From Geoalkalibacter halelectricus (GTDB taxonomy: Bacteria; Desulfobacterota; Desulfuromonadia; Desulfuromonadales; Geoalkalibacteraceae), in NCBI RefSeq assembly GCF_025263685.1, contig NZ_CP092109.1:806001-870000 (forward strand): 64,000 nt of DNA, given 5' to 3'. Shown here piece after piece: positions 50,293-59,845 of this stretch (position 1 is the first letter of the stretch; each line of letters begins with the position of its first letter). A program made the translations under genes and the position numbers. The notes under the pieces are model-generated. The model saw only the letters and a program-made list of their open reading frames with translations, was not told the DNA's origin and searched no databases.

Positions 50293-50897
50293 TGGCGCGG
50301 ATTTCCCTGAGCAAATCCGCGCTCCTGCATGAGACGCGGCAGCTCAAAATTTATCGTCGCTACCTGCCTTCCCTGGAACTCAAGCGTCTGCAACTCATCG
50401 CCGAACGGGCCAAGGCACGGCAACAGCTGACCGTCATTCTTCAATCCCAGGACGAGCTGCGCGCCTTTATCGCCCGGCAACTACCCATGCTCGCCAACCA
50501 TGAGGTGGACCTGCCGAAAATGGCGCGCCTCGAAGACGTGGCGATCAAGGAGGAAAACGTCCTCGGAACCCTGTTGCCGGTTCTGGGCGACATCAAGATC
50601 GCCCGGCGTCCCTATTCCTTTCTGGCACGGCCCCATTGGGTGGACGCCTTGGTCGATAAAATGGCTGAAATGATCGAGATCAAGGTCAGGGAACGCATCC
50701 AGCACCTTCGGCTGGAGCGACTGGAAGCGGCGGTGCAAAAAATCACTCAACGTGTCAACCTGTTCGAGAAGGTTCTGATCCCCCGCGCAGAGACACGAAT
50801 CCGACAGATCCGCATCCATCTCGGCGACGCCGAGCGCGCGGCCGTGGTCCGGGCCAAAATCGCCAAGAAGCGCCTGGTCAATCTGGTGGAGCCCTGA
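50292..50897 (+). CDS. atpD: V-type ATPase subunit D
   Basis: A 201-residue central-stalk subunit, almost entirely long helices. RISLSKSALLHETRQLKIYRRYLPSLELK is the family start pattern (split here), and the C-terminus IRQIRIHLGDAERAAVVRAKIAKK matches the usual ending. It forms the rotor axle inside A3B3. ATG overlaps the B stop (TGATG). Confidence 0.88.
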   Translation: MARISLSKSALLHETRQLKIYRRYLPSLELKRLQLIAERAKARQQLTVILQSQDELRAFIARQLPMLANHEVDLPKMARLEDVAIKEENVLGTLLPVLGDIKIARRPYSFLARPHWVDALVDKMAEMIEIKVRERIQHLRLERLEAAVQKITQRVNLFEKVLIPRAETRIRQIRIHLGDAERAAVVRAKIAKKRLVNLVEP

Positions 50898-50899
50898 TC

Positions 50900-52705
50900 A
50901 TGGCCATTGTCGCGTTGGAAAAGGTCACTCTTTGCGGTCCCCGGCAGGACAAGACCGCCGTCCTGGCCGCCCTGCAGAGCCTGGGGCTGGTGCATCTGGT
51001 CTCATTGCGTGCGACCAAAGGCTGGAACGAGGAGACTACCCAACGTCCCGAGGGGGCCTATAGGGCGCTGCGCTGGCTGTTGGACAGCCCGCGGCGGTTT
51101 TTGCAGGTCACCGATGATCAGGATTTCGACTTCGACGCCGTGATCGCCGCGGTCAGGCACAATCGTTTCGGCATGACCGAGACCCGCAACCACCTCGAAA
51201 CCTTGCTGGCGCAGCGCAAGCTGCTCGAACCCTGGGGGCAGTTCAATCCCCCCACCCCCGACCAGCTCGGCGGGCAGCGGTTTTGGTACTATGTGGTGCC
51301 ACTGCATCAGTTTGAGCAGATGAACAAGGCGGATCTCACCTGGGCCGTGGTCAAGCGCGATCACCGCCACGTTTATCTGATCGTGATCGCCGCAACCGAG
51401 CCGCCTCGGGAACGCGTTCCGGTGCCGCCGGTGCCCATCGGCCACCTGTCTTTGCATCAATTGGACGAACAGATCGTTTCGGTGCGCCAGCGCATCGAAG
51501 AACTTGAGTTCCAGCGCCATTGGCAGACCCGTTGGATCAGCCTGATTCTTCGCGAACTGGCGCGCGCCGAAGACCGCGCCGCCCTGAGTCATGCCGAAAC
51601 CCTGACCCGGGACGAATCCGACCTCTTCGTGCTGCATGGCTGGCTGGCCCGAAACGATCGCGCCCAGGTGGAGCAATTCGCCGCGCAGCGAGGAATCGCC
51701 GTATTTTTTGAGCCGCCCTTGCCCGATGATCACCCCCCCACCCTGCTGTCCAACCCTCCAGCGGTCGCCGCGGGGGAAGATCTGGCGCGCTTTTTCCAGA
51801 CCCCCGGCTATGCCGATTGGGATCCCTCGCGGGTCTTGTTTTTCTCCTTCGCCGCCTTCTTCGCCATGATTCTGGCCGATGCCGGATACGCCCTGCTGCT
51901 GTTGGTCGGACTGTCGGCATGCTGGAAAAAACTCGGCCGAAAACCCATGACGCGCCGGCTGCGCAGCCTGGCCGCCGTCATGCTGGCTGCCGCGGTCGGC
52001 TATGGCGTCCTGGCCGGCAACTATTTCGGCGTCGCACCTCCCGAGGGCTCCCTGCCGGCGGCCTTCAAGGTTTTCGACCTCGATGACTTCGACACCATGC
52101 TCAGGCTCTCGGTCTTCATCGGCGTCGCGCACCTCATGCTCGCCAACGGCTTTCGTGCCGTGCGCTACTGGCCGAGCAACCCCGCCAGAACGGCCCTTGG
52201 TTGGAATGGCTTGCTGATCGCCGGCTACAGCGGTTGGCTGGCGGTAGCGCAGGTGCTTCCCGAGGCCTTGCTGCCTCTGTGCTGGTTTCTTGGCATCATA
52301 TCGGCGCTGGCCATCTTTGTCTGGGGATCCGATCGTCCGACCCGCACTGCCAAGGATAAGCTGCTGCGGATTGTCGATGGGTTTGGCGCCCTCACCCGCA
52401 TCACCCGGGCCTTCGGCGACGTGCTCAGCTACATGCGCCTGTTCGCCTTGGGGCTGGCCAGTGCCGCCCTCGCCCTCACCTTCAACCAGATTTCCCTGGC
52501 CACCGCCCAGGCTCTGCCCGGTCTGGGCCTGCTTTTGGCGGCCCTGGTCCTGATTCTCGGCCATGCTCTCAACCTGGCCCTGGCCATGGTTTCCGGCGTG
52601 GTACACGGCCTGCGCCTGAATTTCATCGAGTTTTACAATTGGGGGCTGTCCGATGAGGGCTACCCTTTTCGACCGTTTTGCAAAAAGGAGCTTCCCCATG
52701 AATGA
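50900..52705 (+). CDS. atpI: V-type ATPase subunit I (a subunit)
   Basis: A 601-residue membrane subunit. The N-terminal ~300 residues are a soluble helical stalk-binding region; the C-terminal half has about seven helices (FAAFFAMILADAGYALLLL, AAAVGYGVLAGNYFGV, DVLSYMRLFALGLASAALALTFNQ). The last motif carries the conserved Arg (SYMRLFALGLAS) facing the proteolipid ring. It ends 8 bp inside the K gene. Confidence 0.9.
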   Translation: MAIVALEKVTLCGPRQDKTAVLAALQSLGLVHLVSLRATKGWNEETTQRPEGAYRALRWLLDSPRRFLQVTDDQDFDFDAVIAAVRHNRFGMTETRNHLETLLAQRKLLEPWGQFNPPTPDQLGGQRFWYYVVPLHQFEQMNKADLTWAVVKRDHRHVYLIVIAATEPPRERVPVPPVPIGHLSLHQLDEQIVSVRQRIEELEFQRHWQTRWISLILRELARAEDRAALSHAETLTRDESDLFVLHGWLARNDRAQVEQFAAQRGIAVFFEPPLPDDHPPTLLSNPPAVAAGEDLARFFQTPGYADWDPSRVLFFSFAAFFAMILADAGYALLLLVGLSACWKKLGRKPMTRRLRSLAAVMLAAAVGYGVLAGNYFGVAPPEGSLPAAFKVFDLDDFDTMLRLSVFIGVAHLMLANGFRAVRYWPSNPARTALGWNGLLIAGYSGWLAVAQVLPEALLPLCWFLGIISALAIFVWGSDRPTRTAKDKLLRIVDGFGALTRITRAFGDVLSYMRLFALGLASAALALTFNQISLATAQALPGLGLLLAALVLILGHALNLALAMVSGVVHGLRLNFIEFYNWGLSDEGYPFRPFCKKELPHE

Positions 52706-53147
52706 TCTGGCCTTATCCCTCGGCTGGCTCGGTCTGTACGCCCCCATGGCGTTGGGCGCCATCGGCAGCATGATCGGCTGCTCCCTGGCCGGACAGGCGG
52801 CCATCGGAGCGATGCTTGAAACCGAATCGGGTCACGGCAAGTATCTCGGCGTCTCCGTCATGCCCTCCTCGCAGTTGATCTACGGCATCGTGGTGATGTT
52901 CACCCTCAACCGCGAGATCACCGAGGCGACGGCTCCCGGGGTTTTCGGCATCGGCCTGCTGGCCGGCCTGGCCCTGATGGCCAGCGCCATCTTTCAGGGC
53001 AAGGCGTGCGCCTCGGCCATCAACGCCTCCAAGGCCAAGCCGGACATCTTCGGCCTGTCGCTGGCACCTTCGGCCATCGTGGAGGGTTTCGCGGTGTTTG
53101 CCTTTATCTTCGCCCTGGTGATCAGCGCCGGGATTCCCGGTTCCTGA
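52698..53147 (+). CDS. atpK: V-type ATPase subunit K (proteolipid ring)
   Basis: A 149-residue four-helix proteolipid of two hairpins. Ion-site candidates from comparison with E. hirae NtpK (from memory; NtpK T64-Q65, Q110, E139): S58-Q59 in MPSSQLIYG, Q100 in FQGKACAS, and E129 in IVEGFAVFAF. Only the second hairpin has the essential Glu, as in NtpK. This suggests Na+ coupling. The start has AAGGAG within the atpI end. Confidence 0.88.
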   Translation: MNDLALSLGWLGLYAPMALGAIGSMIGCSLAGQAAIGAMLETESGHGKYLGVSVMPSSQLIYGIVVMFTLNREITEATAPGVFGIGLLAGLALMASAIFQGKACASAINASKAKPDIFGLSLAPSAIVEGFAVFAFIFALVISAGIPGS

Positions 53148-53161
53148 GCAAGGAGGCCGTT

Positions 53162-53854
53162 ATGAGCAACGACACCAACGCCGCTCTGTTGAGCAACGGC
53201 GTCGAGACGCTGATCGAGCGGTTGCGAGCGGAAGGCGTCGCCAAGGGGCGCGAAGAGGCCGAACGCATCGTGCATGACGCCGAGCGCCGGGCCGAATGGC
53301 TGGTGACCCAGGCCCAGGAGGAAGCCGATCGCATTCTCGCCAAGGCCCGCGAGCACAGTGAACGCCTGAAGCGCTCCACCCAGGAAGCCCTGCAGGTGGC
53401 TGCGCGCGACACGGTCCTGCATCTCAAGTCCCATCTCTCGGCGCAGTTCGCCGCCCAGGTGGGTCGGCTCGTCAGCCGCGAACTCTCCGACGAGGCCCTG
53501 CTGGAAAAACTCATCGTCGAACTGGTCGGGCGGGTTCGTGAAGATTTGCAACTGGACCAGGCCCGCGGCGCCGAGGTCGTCCTGCCGCGCGATGTGGTCG
53601 GCATTGAAGAGCTGCGCCGGCATCCCGAACAGCTCAAAAAAGGCACTCTCAGCCATTTCGTCCTGGTCATGGCCGAAAAGATGCTGCGGGAGGGGGTCGG
53701 TTTTTCGGTCGCCGATGACGACAAGGGGGGGGTGCGCCTACGCCTGAACGAAGGCGAGATGGAGGTGGATCTGACCAGCGAAACGGTGACCGCCCTGCTG
53801 ATGGCGCACCTGCAGCCGCGCTTTCGCGCCCTTTTGGAGGGAATCGTGCATTGA
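53162..53854 (+). CDS. atpE: V-type ATPase subunit E
   Basis: A 230-residue peripheral-stalk subunit. An N-terminal coiled coil (LIERLRAEGVAKGREEAERI ... EEADRILAKAREHSERLK, shown in part) leads to a C-terminal globular domain (VGRLVSRELSDEALLEKLIVE). Start at 53162 has AAGGAGG; the open frame upstream overlaps K. The C gene overlaps by TGATG. Confidence 0.82.
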   Translation: MSNDTNAALLSNGVETLIERLRAEGVAKGREEAERIVHDAERRAEWLVTQAQEEADRILAKAREHSERLKRSTQEALQVAARDTVLHLKSHLSAQFAAQVGRLVSRELSDEALLEKLIVELVGRVREDLQLDQARGAEVVLPRDVVGIEELRRHPEQLKKGTLSHFVLVMAEKMLREGVGFSVADDDKGGVRLRLNEGEMEVDLTSETVTALLMAHLQPRFRALLEGIVH

Positions 53855-54543
53855 TGGCCGTGGCCGAACCCTACACCATGCTGCTGGCCAGCTTGCCGCA
53901 CCTGCCGGCCCCGGGGAGCGTCAAGCAGCTGCCGATCTCCCGGCTGCAGCTCAAGAATCGCCTGAAATGGCTGACGCCCGAGGATCAGCGGCGGCTTCAT
54001 GCCATGGATATCGCCTTGCACTGGGCACACCTGTCCGTCGACCTGAGCGACGCGCAGATGCTTCAGCGGGCACAAGGGGCCCTGGAGCAGATCGGCAGCG
54101 CATTTTTATACCCCATTGTTCTCGAGCGCCTGGAGATGCGCACCTTTGCCGCCGCCCTGCGGCGCCGGAGGCGAAACCAGCCACCGCGACCCGACGAGCC
54201 CTGGGGCGTGGGGCGATTCGTGCGCCAGATCGAGACTCATTTCCATGAACCCGCCTTCGGTCTGGGGCATCTCTACCCCTGGATCGCGCAGGCGCACCAA
54301 CACTTGCAGGACAACGAACCGATGGCCCTGGAAAACCTGCTGATCATGGAGTCGTGGAAACAACTCAACCGCGTCGATGACCGCCATGGTTTCGGCTTTG
54401 ACGCCGTGGCGCTGTACACCCTGCGCTGGGAAATTCTGCACCGCTTCATCCATCGAGATACCGAAAAAGCCCTGACGCATTTCGACACCCTGGTGTCCCA
54501 TGCGCTGGAGGCTTCACCCGTCTCCCTGGAGGCGCTGACATGA
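53854..54543 (+). CDS. V-type ATPase C-like subunit (DUF2764 type)
   Basis: A 229-residue, mostly helical soluble protein starting MAVAEPYTMLLASLPHLP. Its position between E and A is where the C-like (DUF2764) subunit sits in operons of Chlamydia, spirochaetes and Bacteroidetes, and the YTxLLASLP start matches. It is likely the socket joining stalk to membrane ring. I did not find a motif that proves this, so the call rests on position and N-terminal pattern. Confidence 0.68.
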   Translation: MAVAEPYTMLLASLPHLPAPGSVKQLPISRLQLKNRLKWLTPEDQRRLHAMDIALHWAHLSVDLSDAQMLQRAQGALEQIGSAFLYPIVLERLEMRTFAAALRRRRRNQPPRPDEPWGVGRFVRQIETHFHEPAFGLGHLYPWIAQAHQHLQDNEPMALENLLIMESWKQLNRVDDRHGFGFDAVALYTLRWEILHRFIHRDTEKALTHFDTLVSHALEASPVSLEALT

Positions 54544-56393
54544 ATCCCTCCGACAGCCCCAGCGAGGTCAGGGTCAGGATTCGCGCGGTCTCCGGCAACG
54601 TGGTGGATATCGAGATCGGCCAATCCGAGGCGCCTGTGGCGCTGATGAAAAACGAGGTCGTCTACCTGCTGCCCCAGGGCGGCGAGCGGTTGCAAGCGGA
54701 GGTGCTGCGGGTGCGCGGGCGGGTCGCCACCGTGCAGGTGTTCGAGGAAACGCGGGGGCTTGCCGTAGGAGATCAGGTGGAATTGACCGCGGAGATGCTG
54801 TCGGTGGAACTGGGGCCGGGTTTGCTCGCTCAGGTCTATGACGGGCTGCAGAACCCCTTGAGCAAAATGGCGGAACGCCATGGGGTGTTTTTACCGCGCG
54901 GCGCCGGCATCGAGGCTCTCGACCGCAAGCAGAAGTGGTCTTTTGTCTCCTGCGTGAAAACCGGCGATCGTCTGCGCGCCGGCGATACCCTGGGCACCGT
55001 GCAGGAAGGCCGTTTCACCCACCGCATCATGGTGCCCTTCGACCAACGGGGCGAGGTGGAGGTGACCTGGATTCAACAAGGCAACCTGACCGTGGACACC
55101 CCGATTGCCAGCATCCGTGAAGCAGACAAGCCCCAGGTCCCGGAGCGCACCCTGGCCATGATGCAGCGCTGGCCGGTGCGCCGCGCCATTCCGGAGGACC
55201 TGCTGCGTTCCAACCGCTGCCGGCGCCTGTATCCCCAAAGGCCGCTGGTGACGACCCTGCGCCTTATCGACACCTTCTTCCCCATCGCCCTGGGCGGCAC
55301 CGCCTGCATTCCGGGGCCCTTCGGGGCCGGCAAGACCGTGCTGCAAAATCTCATCAGCCGCTATTCCGCGGCGGATATCGTGATCGTCGTGGCCTGCGGC
55401 GAACGAGCCGGAGAGGTGGTCGAGACCATTCACGAATTCCCTAAACTCAAGGATCCGCTCACCGGAGGGCCGCTGATGGACCGCACCATCATCATCTGCA
55501 ACACCTCCTCCATGCCGGTCGCCGCGCGCGAAGCCTCCATCTACACCGGCATCACCCTGGGCGAGTATTACCGACAGATGGGGTTAAACGTCCTGGTGAT
55601 TGCCGACTCCACCTCGCGCTGGGCCCAGGCCATGCGCGAAACCTCCGGGCGCATGGAAGAGATTCCCGGCGAGGAAGCTTTCCCCGCCTACCTCGATTCA
55701 GCCATTCGCGGCATCTACGAGCGCGCCGGCATCATCCGCACCGCCGACGGACGCGAGGGCAGCCTGACCATGATCGGCACCGTCTCCCCGGCCGGGGGCA
55801 ATTTCGAGGAACCGGTCACCCAATCCACCCTCGCCACCGTCAAGGCTTTCCTCGGCCTCTCGTCCGATCGCGCCTACAAACGTTTCTACCCGGCGGTGGA
55901 CCCGCTCCTGTCCTGGTCGCGCTATCTGCAACAACTGGCGCCCTGGTTCAACCGCGAAATAGCACCGGACTGGACCGAACGCGTCGAGCGCATGATCGCC
56001 CTGCTCAAGGCCGGTGACGCCGTGCAGCAAATGATGCAGGTAACCGGCGAGGAAGGCGTTTCCCTTGAGGATTTCATCACCTACCAGCAGGCCGCCTTTC
56101 TGGATATGGTCTATTTGCAGCAGGACGCCTTCGATGCGGTGGATGTTTCGGTGCCCCTCGATATGCAGAAGGAAAGCTTCACCCTGGTGGTCCGCGCCAT
56201 CGAAGAGGTTCCCGATCTGCCCGACAAGGACGCCGCCCGGCAGTTCTACACCCGCCTGACCGGCCTGTTCAAAAACCTCAACTACTCTCGCCGGGATTCA
56301 CCGGATTACCAGCGCTACATCAAGGAAATCGAAAAAGCGCTCAAGGGAGAAAAGACATCGGACGCCGGAACGGAGGATGAAGAAGAAAGCTGA
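54540..56393 (+). CDS. atpA: V-type ATPase catalytic subunit A
   Basis: A 617-residue catalytic subunit: N-terminal barrel, the A-specific non-homologous insert (LPRGAGIEALDRKQKWSFV region), Walker A GPFGAGKTV at 259-267 (K265), ACGERAGEVVE, LVIADSTSRWAQAMRE, and the long C-terminal helical domain. The operon carries no separate F or G/H gene I can recognise. It is last in the operon and overlaps C by ATGA. Confidence 0.95.
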   Translation: MNPSDSPSEVRVRIRAVSGNVVDIEIGQSEAPVALMKNEVVYLLPQGGERLQAEVLRVRGRVATVQVFEETRGLAVGDQVELTAEMLSVELGPGLLAQVYDGLQNPLSKMAERHGVFLPRGAGIEALDRKQKWSFVSCVKTGDRLRAGDTLGTVQEGRFTHRIMVPFDQRGEVEVTWIQQGNLTVDTPIASIREADKPQVPERTLAMMQRWPVRRAIPEDLLRSNRCRRLYPQRPLVTTLRLIDTFFPIALGGTACIPGPFGAGKTVLQNLISRYSAADIVIVVACGERAGEVVETIHEFPKLKDPLTGGPLMDRTIIICNTSSMPVAAREASIYTGITLGEYYRQMGLNVLVIADSTSRWAQAMRETSGRMEEIPGEEAFPAYLDSAIRGIYERAGIIRTADGREGSLTMIGTVSPAGGNFEEPVTQSTLATVKAFLGLSSDRAYKRFYPAVDPLLSWSRYLQQLAPWFNREIAPDWTERVERMIALLKAGDAVQQMMQVTGEEGVSLEDFITYQQAAFLDMVYLQQDAFDAVDVSVPLDMQKESFTLVVRAIEEVPDLPDKDAARQFYTRLTGLFKNLNYSRRDSPDYQRYIKEIEKALKGEKTSDAGTEDEEES

Positions 56394-56478
56394 TGGGGGC
56401 GGGCGGCGAAGCCGATCCCCTTTTCCAACATTATCATCCCGTCCATCCTGTCCATCCCTGCCAATAGAGCCTTTGACA

Positions 56479-57573
56479 TCAGCTCTTCCTCAACAAATAG
56501 GCATGGGCCGAAAGTCCGGCGCCGTAGGCGACCATGACGCACCAATCACCCACAGCCATGCCGCTGCGCTCAATCTCCTTGAGGACGAACCACACCGTGG
56601 GTGAAGACATGTTGCCGTATTGCGCCAGGACCTGGCGGGTCGCTGCAAGGCATTCTTCCGGGATGCCGATTGCGTCGCGCACCGCGTTGATGATTTTCTC
56701 GCCGCCGGTGTGCAGTGCCCAATGCCGAACATCTTTTGGCTTTAATCCCTGAGAGGCCAGAACTTCGGCCACCACCTCGCCCGCGGCCTCTTTGACCAGT
56801 TCCGGAAGTTTCATGGAGAGCTGATTGTGCAAGGCCCCCTCTTTGTGCACAAAGCGGATCGCCTCGCGTTGTTCGGGCACATAGCGGCCGGCCGAGGCCA
56901 CCAGTTCCAGTCCCCGCGACTGCCGCCAGAGCACCACGGCCGAGGCTCCGTCGCCGAACAATGCATTGGACACGATCAGGCTGATGTCATTGTCCATCTG
57001 CAAGGCGGCACTGCAGATTTCCACGGAAACGCTCAACACCACGCCGTCTTGCGCAGCCCCCAGTAGGGATTGCGCCACCTGAAGATTGGGAAGGGCGCCG
57101 CCGCAGCCGCCTCCCACCAGATCATAGAGCCGGGTGCCGCGATCCAGTCCCAGGCGCTCCAGCAGATAGGTGGAGATGCCGGGGCAAATGTATCCAGTGC
57201 AGGTATTGACGACCAGCCCCCTGACCTCGCGCGGGCCGATTGCGGCCTGGGCCAGCGCACTGGTGACGGCCTGGGCGGCCAGGTCGATGGATTTCTCGGT
57301 GAAGCGTTCAATGCGGTGATCGGCGGATTCGTCCACCAGCGTTTCGGGATCGTCAACGGCAAAATGGCGCTTGTGGATGCTCGGGTTGGAGAAGACGGTG
57401 CGCAGCAACCCCTGGCTGCGGGCACTGAGCCGTGCGCCGTAGTGACTCCGCATGAATTCCGCGGCGAAGGCCTGATCGGCGCTGTAGGGAGGAATCACGG
57501 TGGCGATGGAGGCGATGCGCGCGCCACCGGGATTGCTGTGTAAGTTTTGATTGTTTTCCGATGGTTTTATCAT
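56479..57573 (-). CDS. Type III polyketide synthase
   Basis: A 364-residue chalcone-synthase-superfamily enzyme. Catalytic triad: Cys157 in GGGCGGALPN, His288 in WALHTGGEKI, Asn321 in GNMSSPTV; also NTCTGYICPGIS. Such enzymes condense acyl-CoA starters with malonyl-CoA into pyrones or resorcinols. ATG at 57573 has AAGGGG; the open frame upstream adds 56 residues without similarity. It is alone, with no tailoring gene next to it. Confidence 0.88.
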   Translation of the reverse strand: MIKPSENNQNLHSNPGGARIASIATVIPPYSADQAFAAEFMRSHYGARLSARSQGLLRTVFSNPSIHKRHFAVDDPETLVDESADHRIERFTEKSIDLAAQAVTSALAQAAIGPREVRGLVVNTCTGYICPGISTYLLERLGLDRGTRLYDLVGGGCGGALPNLQVAQSLLGAAQDGVVLSVSVEICSAALQMDNDISLIVSNALFGDGASAVVLWRQSRGLELVASAGRYVPEQREAIRFVHKEGALHNQLSMKLPELVKEAAGEVVAEVLASQGLKPKDVRHWALHTGGEKIINAVRDAIGIPEECLAATRQVLAQYGNMSSPTVWFVLKEIERSGMAVGDWCVMVAYGAGLSAHAYLLRKS

Positions 57574-57808
57574 CCTTGCCCCTTCCGGCGACCCGCGTGC
57601 CGGACCCGCCTCATAGCTCAAGTCCCGCCTGGCGCAGGCATTGATGGATGCTGCTCGAAGCCTTGGAGAAACCAGAATACCAGAATACTTCCAAGGGCGC
57701 CCTTGCCCTGGTTGGATTTCTGGCGGATAAGCTCTCTTCAAGCAACGGAGGGCAAGGATTTCGGAGAGTTTTTTGAAGGAAAGAGGATTGGACGGTTATT
57801 CCCTAAAA

Positions 57809-57849
57809 ACAAAAAGGCCGACCCTCGCGGATCGGCCTTTTTGTTTTTT
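57809..57849. terminator. Bidirectional intrinsic terminator between tRNA-Pro and PKS gene
   Basis: Stem AAAAAGGCCGA/TCGGCCTTTTT around CCCTCGCGGA with T-runs on both strands. On the minus strand it ends tRNA-Pro transcripts. The 57574-57808 stretch before it shows no gene. Confidence 0.9.
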
Positions 57850-57850
57850 A

Positions 57851-57928
<78 letters not shown>

Positions 57929-58027
57929 TCAACCAATGCGTCGGGATTATGTTGGAATCAGGGATAAAAGTCAAGCAGAAAAATCCCCTGACAGAAAACA
58001 AAAAACAGTTGTAACTTCATGCCCTTA

Positions 58028-59329
58028 TCAGGATTTGCGGCGATCGATGACGCGTTTGGCCTTGCCTTCGTGACGAGGAATTGAAGAAGGCTCCACCAGT
58101 TTTACCCTGGCCCGCAGACCCAGGGTCGCGGCCAGGCGTTTTTCCACCATGGAGACAAACTCACGCTGTTTTTTCATCTCGTCGAAGAAGATCGTTTCGT
58201 TCACCTCGACTTGAACTTCAAGGGTGTCCATGTGTCCGTCGCGATCGAGTACCAACTGGTAATGAGGCTCGCATCCCTCCACCTGGAACAGAACTTCTTC
58301 AATCTGGGTGGGGAAGACGTTGACACCCTTGACGATGAGCATGTCGTCGGAGCGCCCGCAGGTTTTTTCCATCCGCACCAGAGTGCGCCCGCACCGGCAG
58401 GTATCGTAATGCAGGCGCGTGATGTCACGGGTGCGGTAGCGGATCATGGGGAAGGCTTCCTTGGTCAGTGTGGTCAGGACCAATTCTCCCATGGAACCGG
58501 GCGGCAGCACCTCGCAGGTCTCGGGATCGATGATTTCCGGAATGAAGTGATCCTCGAAGATGTGCATGCCGCATTTGTATTCGCACTCGCCCGCCACCCC
58601 GGGACCCATGACTTCGGAGAGGCCGAAATTGTCGGTGGCGAGAATGCCGAGGCGGGTTTCGATCTCGCGGCGCATCTCTTCGCTCCAGGGTTCGGCGCCG
58701 AACAGACCGACGCGCAATTTGAGGCTGTCGGCGCCCAACCCCATGCGATCCAGATGATCGGCGATGGTCAGGGCATAGGAAGGAGTGCAGACCAGGGCCG
58801 AGGATTGATAATCCTGCATGATCATGATCTGCTTTTCGGTGTTGCCGCTGGAAATGGGAATGACCGAGGCGCCGATGCGTTCGGCGCCGTAATGCAGCCC
58901 GAAGGCGCCGGTGAACAAGCCATAGCCGAAGGCGATGTGCACGATATCGTCGGCGGTGACGCCGGCGGCGGTCATCATGCGCGCGACCAGTTCGGTCCAG
59001 TTGTTGAGGTCGTTGCGGGTATAGCCGACCACCGTGGGCTTGCCCGTGGTGCCCGAGGAGGAGTGAATGCGCACCACCTCGCGCAGGGGCACGGCGAACA
59101 TCCCATAAGGGTAGTTCAAGCGCAGGTCTTCCTTGGTGGTGAAGGGAAAGAGACTCAGATCGGAGAGGTGCTGAAGATTCTTGGCGCTGACCCCGGCCTC
59201 GAGAAATTTCTTCTGGTAGCAGGGGACGTTGCGATAGGCGCGCTCAAGGGTCGTGCGCAGGTTCTCAAATTGCAGCGCTTCGAGCTTGTCGCGCGCCATG
59301 CATTCGCGATCGGGATCCCAGATCCTCAT
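58028..59329 (-). CDS. paaK: Phenylacetate-CoA ligase family (PaaK), copy 1
   Basis: A 433-residue AMP-forming aryl-acetate CoA ligase: [17 protein letters not shown] (P-loop), [38 protein letters not shown], and the C-terminal [10 protein letters not shown] lysine. A cysteine pair TCRCGRT is typical of the group. ATG at 59329 with GGAAGG; the in-frame ATG at 59359 adds 10 residues. It ends the ior-paaK-ACT-paaK series. Confidence 0.93.
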   Translation of the reverse strand: MRIWDPDRECMARDKLEALQFENLRTTLERAYRNVPCYQKKFLEAGVSAKNLQHLSDLSLFPFTTKEDLRLNYPYGMFAVPLREVVRIHSSSGTTGKPTVVGYTRNDLNNWTELVARMMTAAGVTADDIVHIAFGYGLFTGAFGLHYGAERIGASVIPISSGNTEKQIMIMQDYQSSALVCTPSYALTIADHLDRMGLGADSLKLRVGLFGAEPWSEEMRREIETRLGILATDNFGLSEVMGPGVAGECEYKCGMHIFEDHFIPEIIDPETCEVLPPGSMGELVLTTLTKEAFPMIRYRTRDITRLHYDTCRCGRTLVRMEKTCGRSDDMLIVKGVNVFPTQIEEVLFQVEGCEPHYQLVLDRDGHMDTLEVQVEVNETIFFDEMKKQREFVSMVEKRLAATLGLRARVKLVEPSSIPRHEGKAKRVIDRRKS

Positions 59330-59389
59330 GCCAAACCTTCCCGGAAAAATCTCATCCAATTTCGAGAAATAAAATCCTAACCTGCTAAT

Positions 59390-59821
59390 CTACATGGAGT
59401 AAACGCGCTGACCGGCGAGCACTTTGACGCCCTGCTCCGTCAGCACGCGAATGGCGCCTTCGGTGTCGTCGAAGCGAAAAATGATGACCGCATTCTCGCC
59501 GCAGCGCTCGACAAAGGCGTACATGTATTCAACATTGATGCGCGAATCGTCCAGAACTTGCAGAATGCTGTTGAGTCCCAGGGGACGATCGGGTACCTCG
59601 ACAGCGACCACCTCGGTCTTGTTGACGGTAAATCCCTTGCTCTTGAGCACTTCGTTGGCCGCGTCCGTTTTGTCGACGATCAGGCGCAGGATGCCGAAAT
59701 CGGACGTATCGGCCAGAGACAGGGCGCGGATATTGACCCCGGCTTCACCCAACACCCGAGTCACTTCCGCCAGGCGGCCGGACTTGTTTTCGATAAAAAT
59801 GGAAATCTGCTCGACTTTCAT
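59390..59821 (-). CDS. Tandem ACT-domain protein
   Basis: 143 residues forming two ACT domains (about 1-70: [29 protein letters not shown], split; about 71-143: [28 protein letters not shown]). No enzyme domain. ACT modules bind amino acids or related effectors; with flanking paaK and ior genes it may sense an aromatic amino acid or regulate the ligases. Confidence 0.85.
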   Translation of the reverse strand: MKVEQISIFIENKSGRLAEVTRVLGEAGVNIRALSLADTSDFGILRLIVDKTDAANEVLKSKGFTVNKTEVVAVEVPDRPLGLNSILQVLDDSRINVEYMYAFVERCGENAVIIFRFDDTEGAIRVLTEQGVKVLAGQRVYSM

Positions 59822-59845
59822 GGCTCTCCCCTCTCCTCTTCTGGT

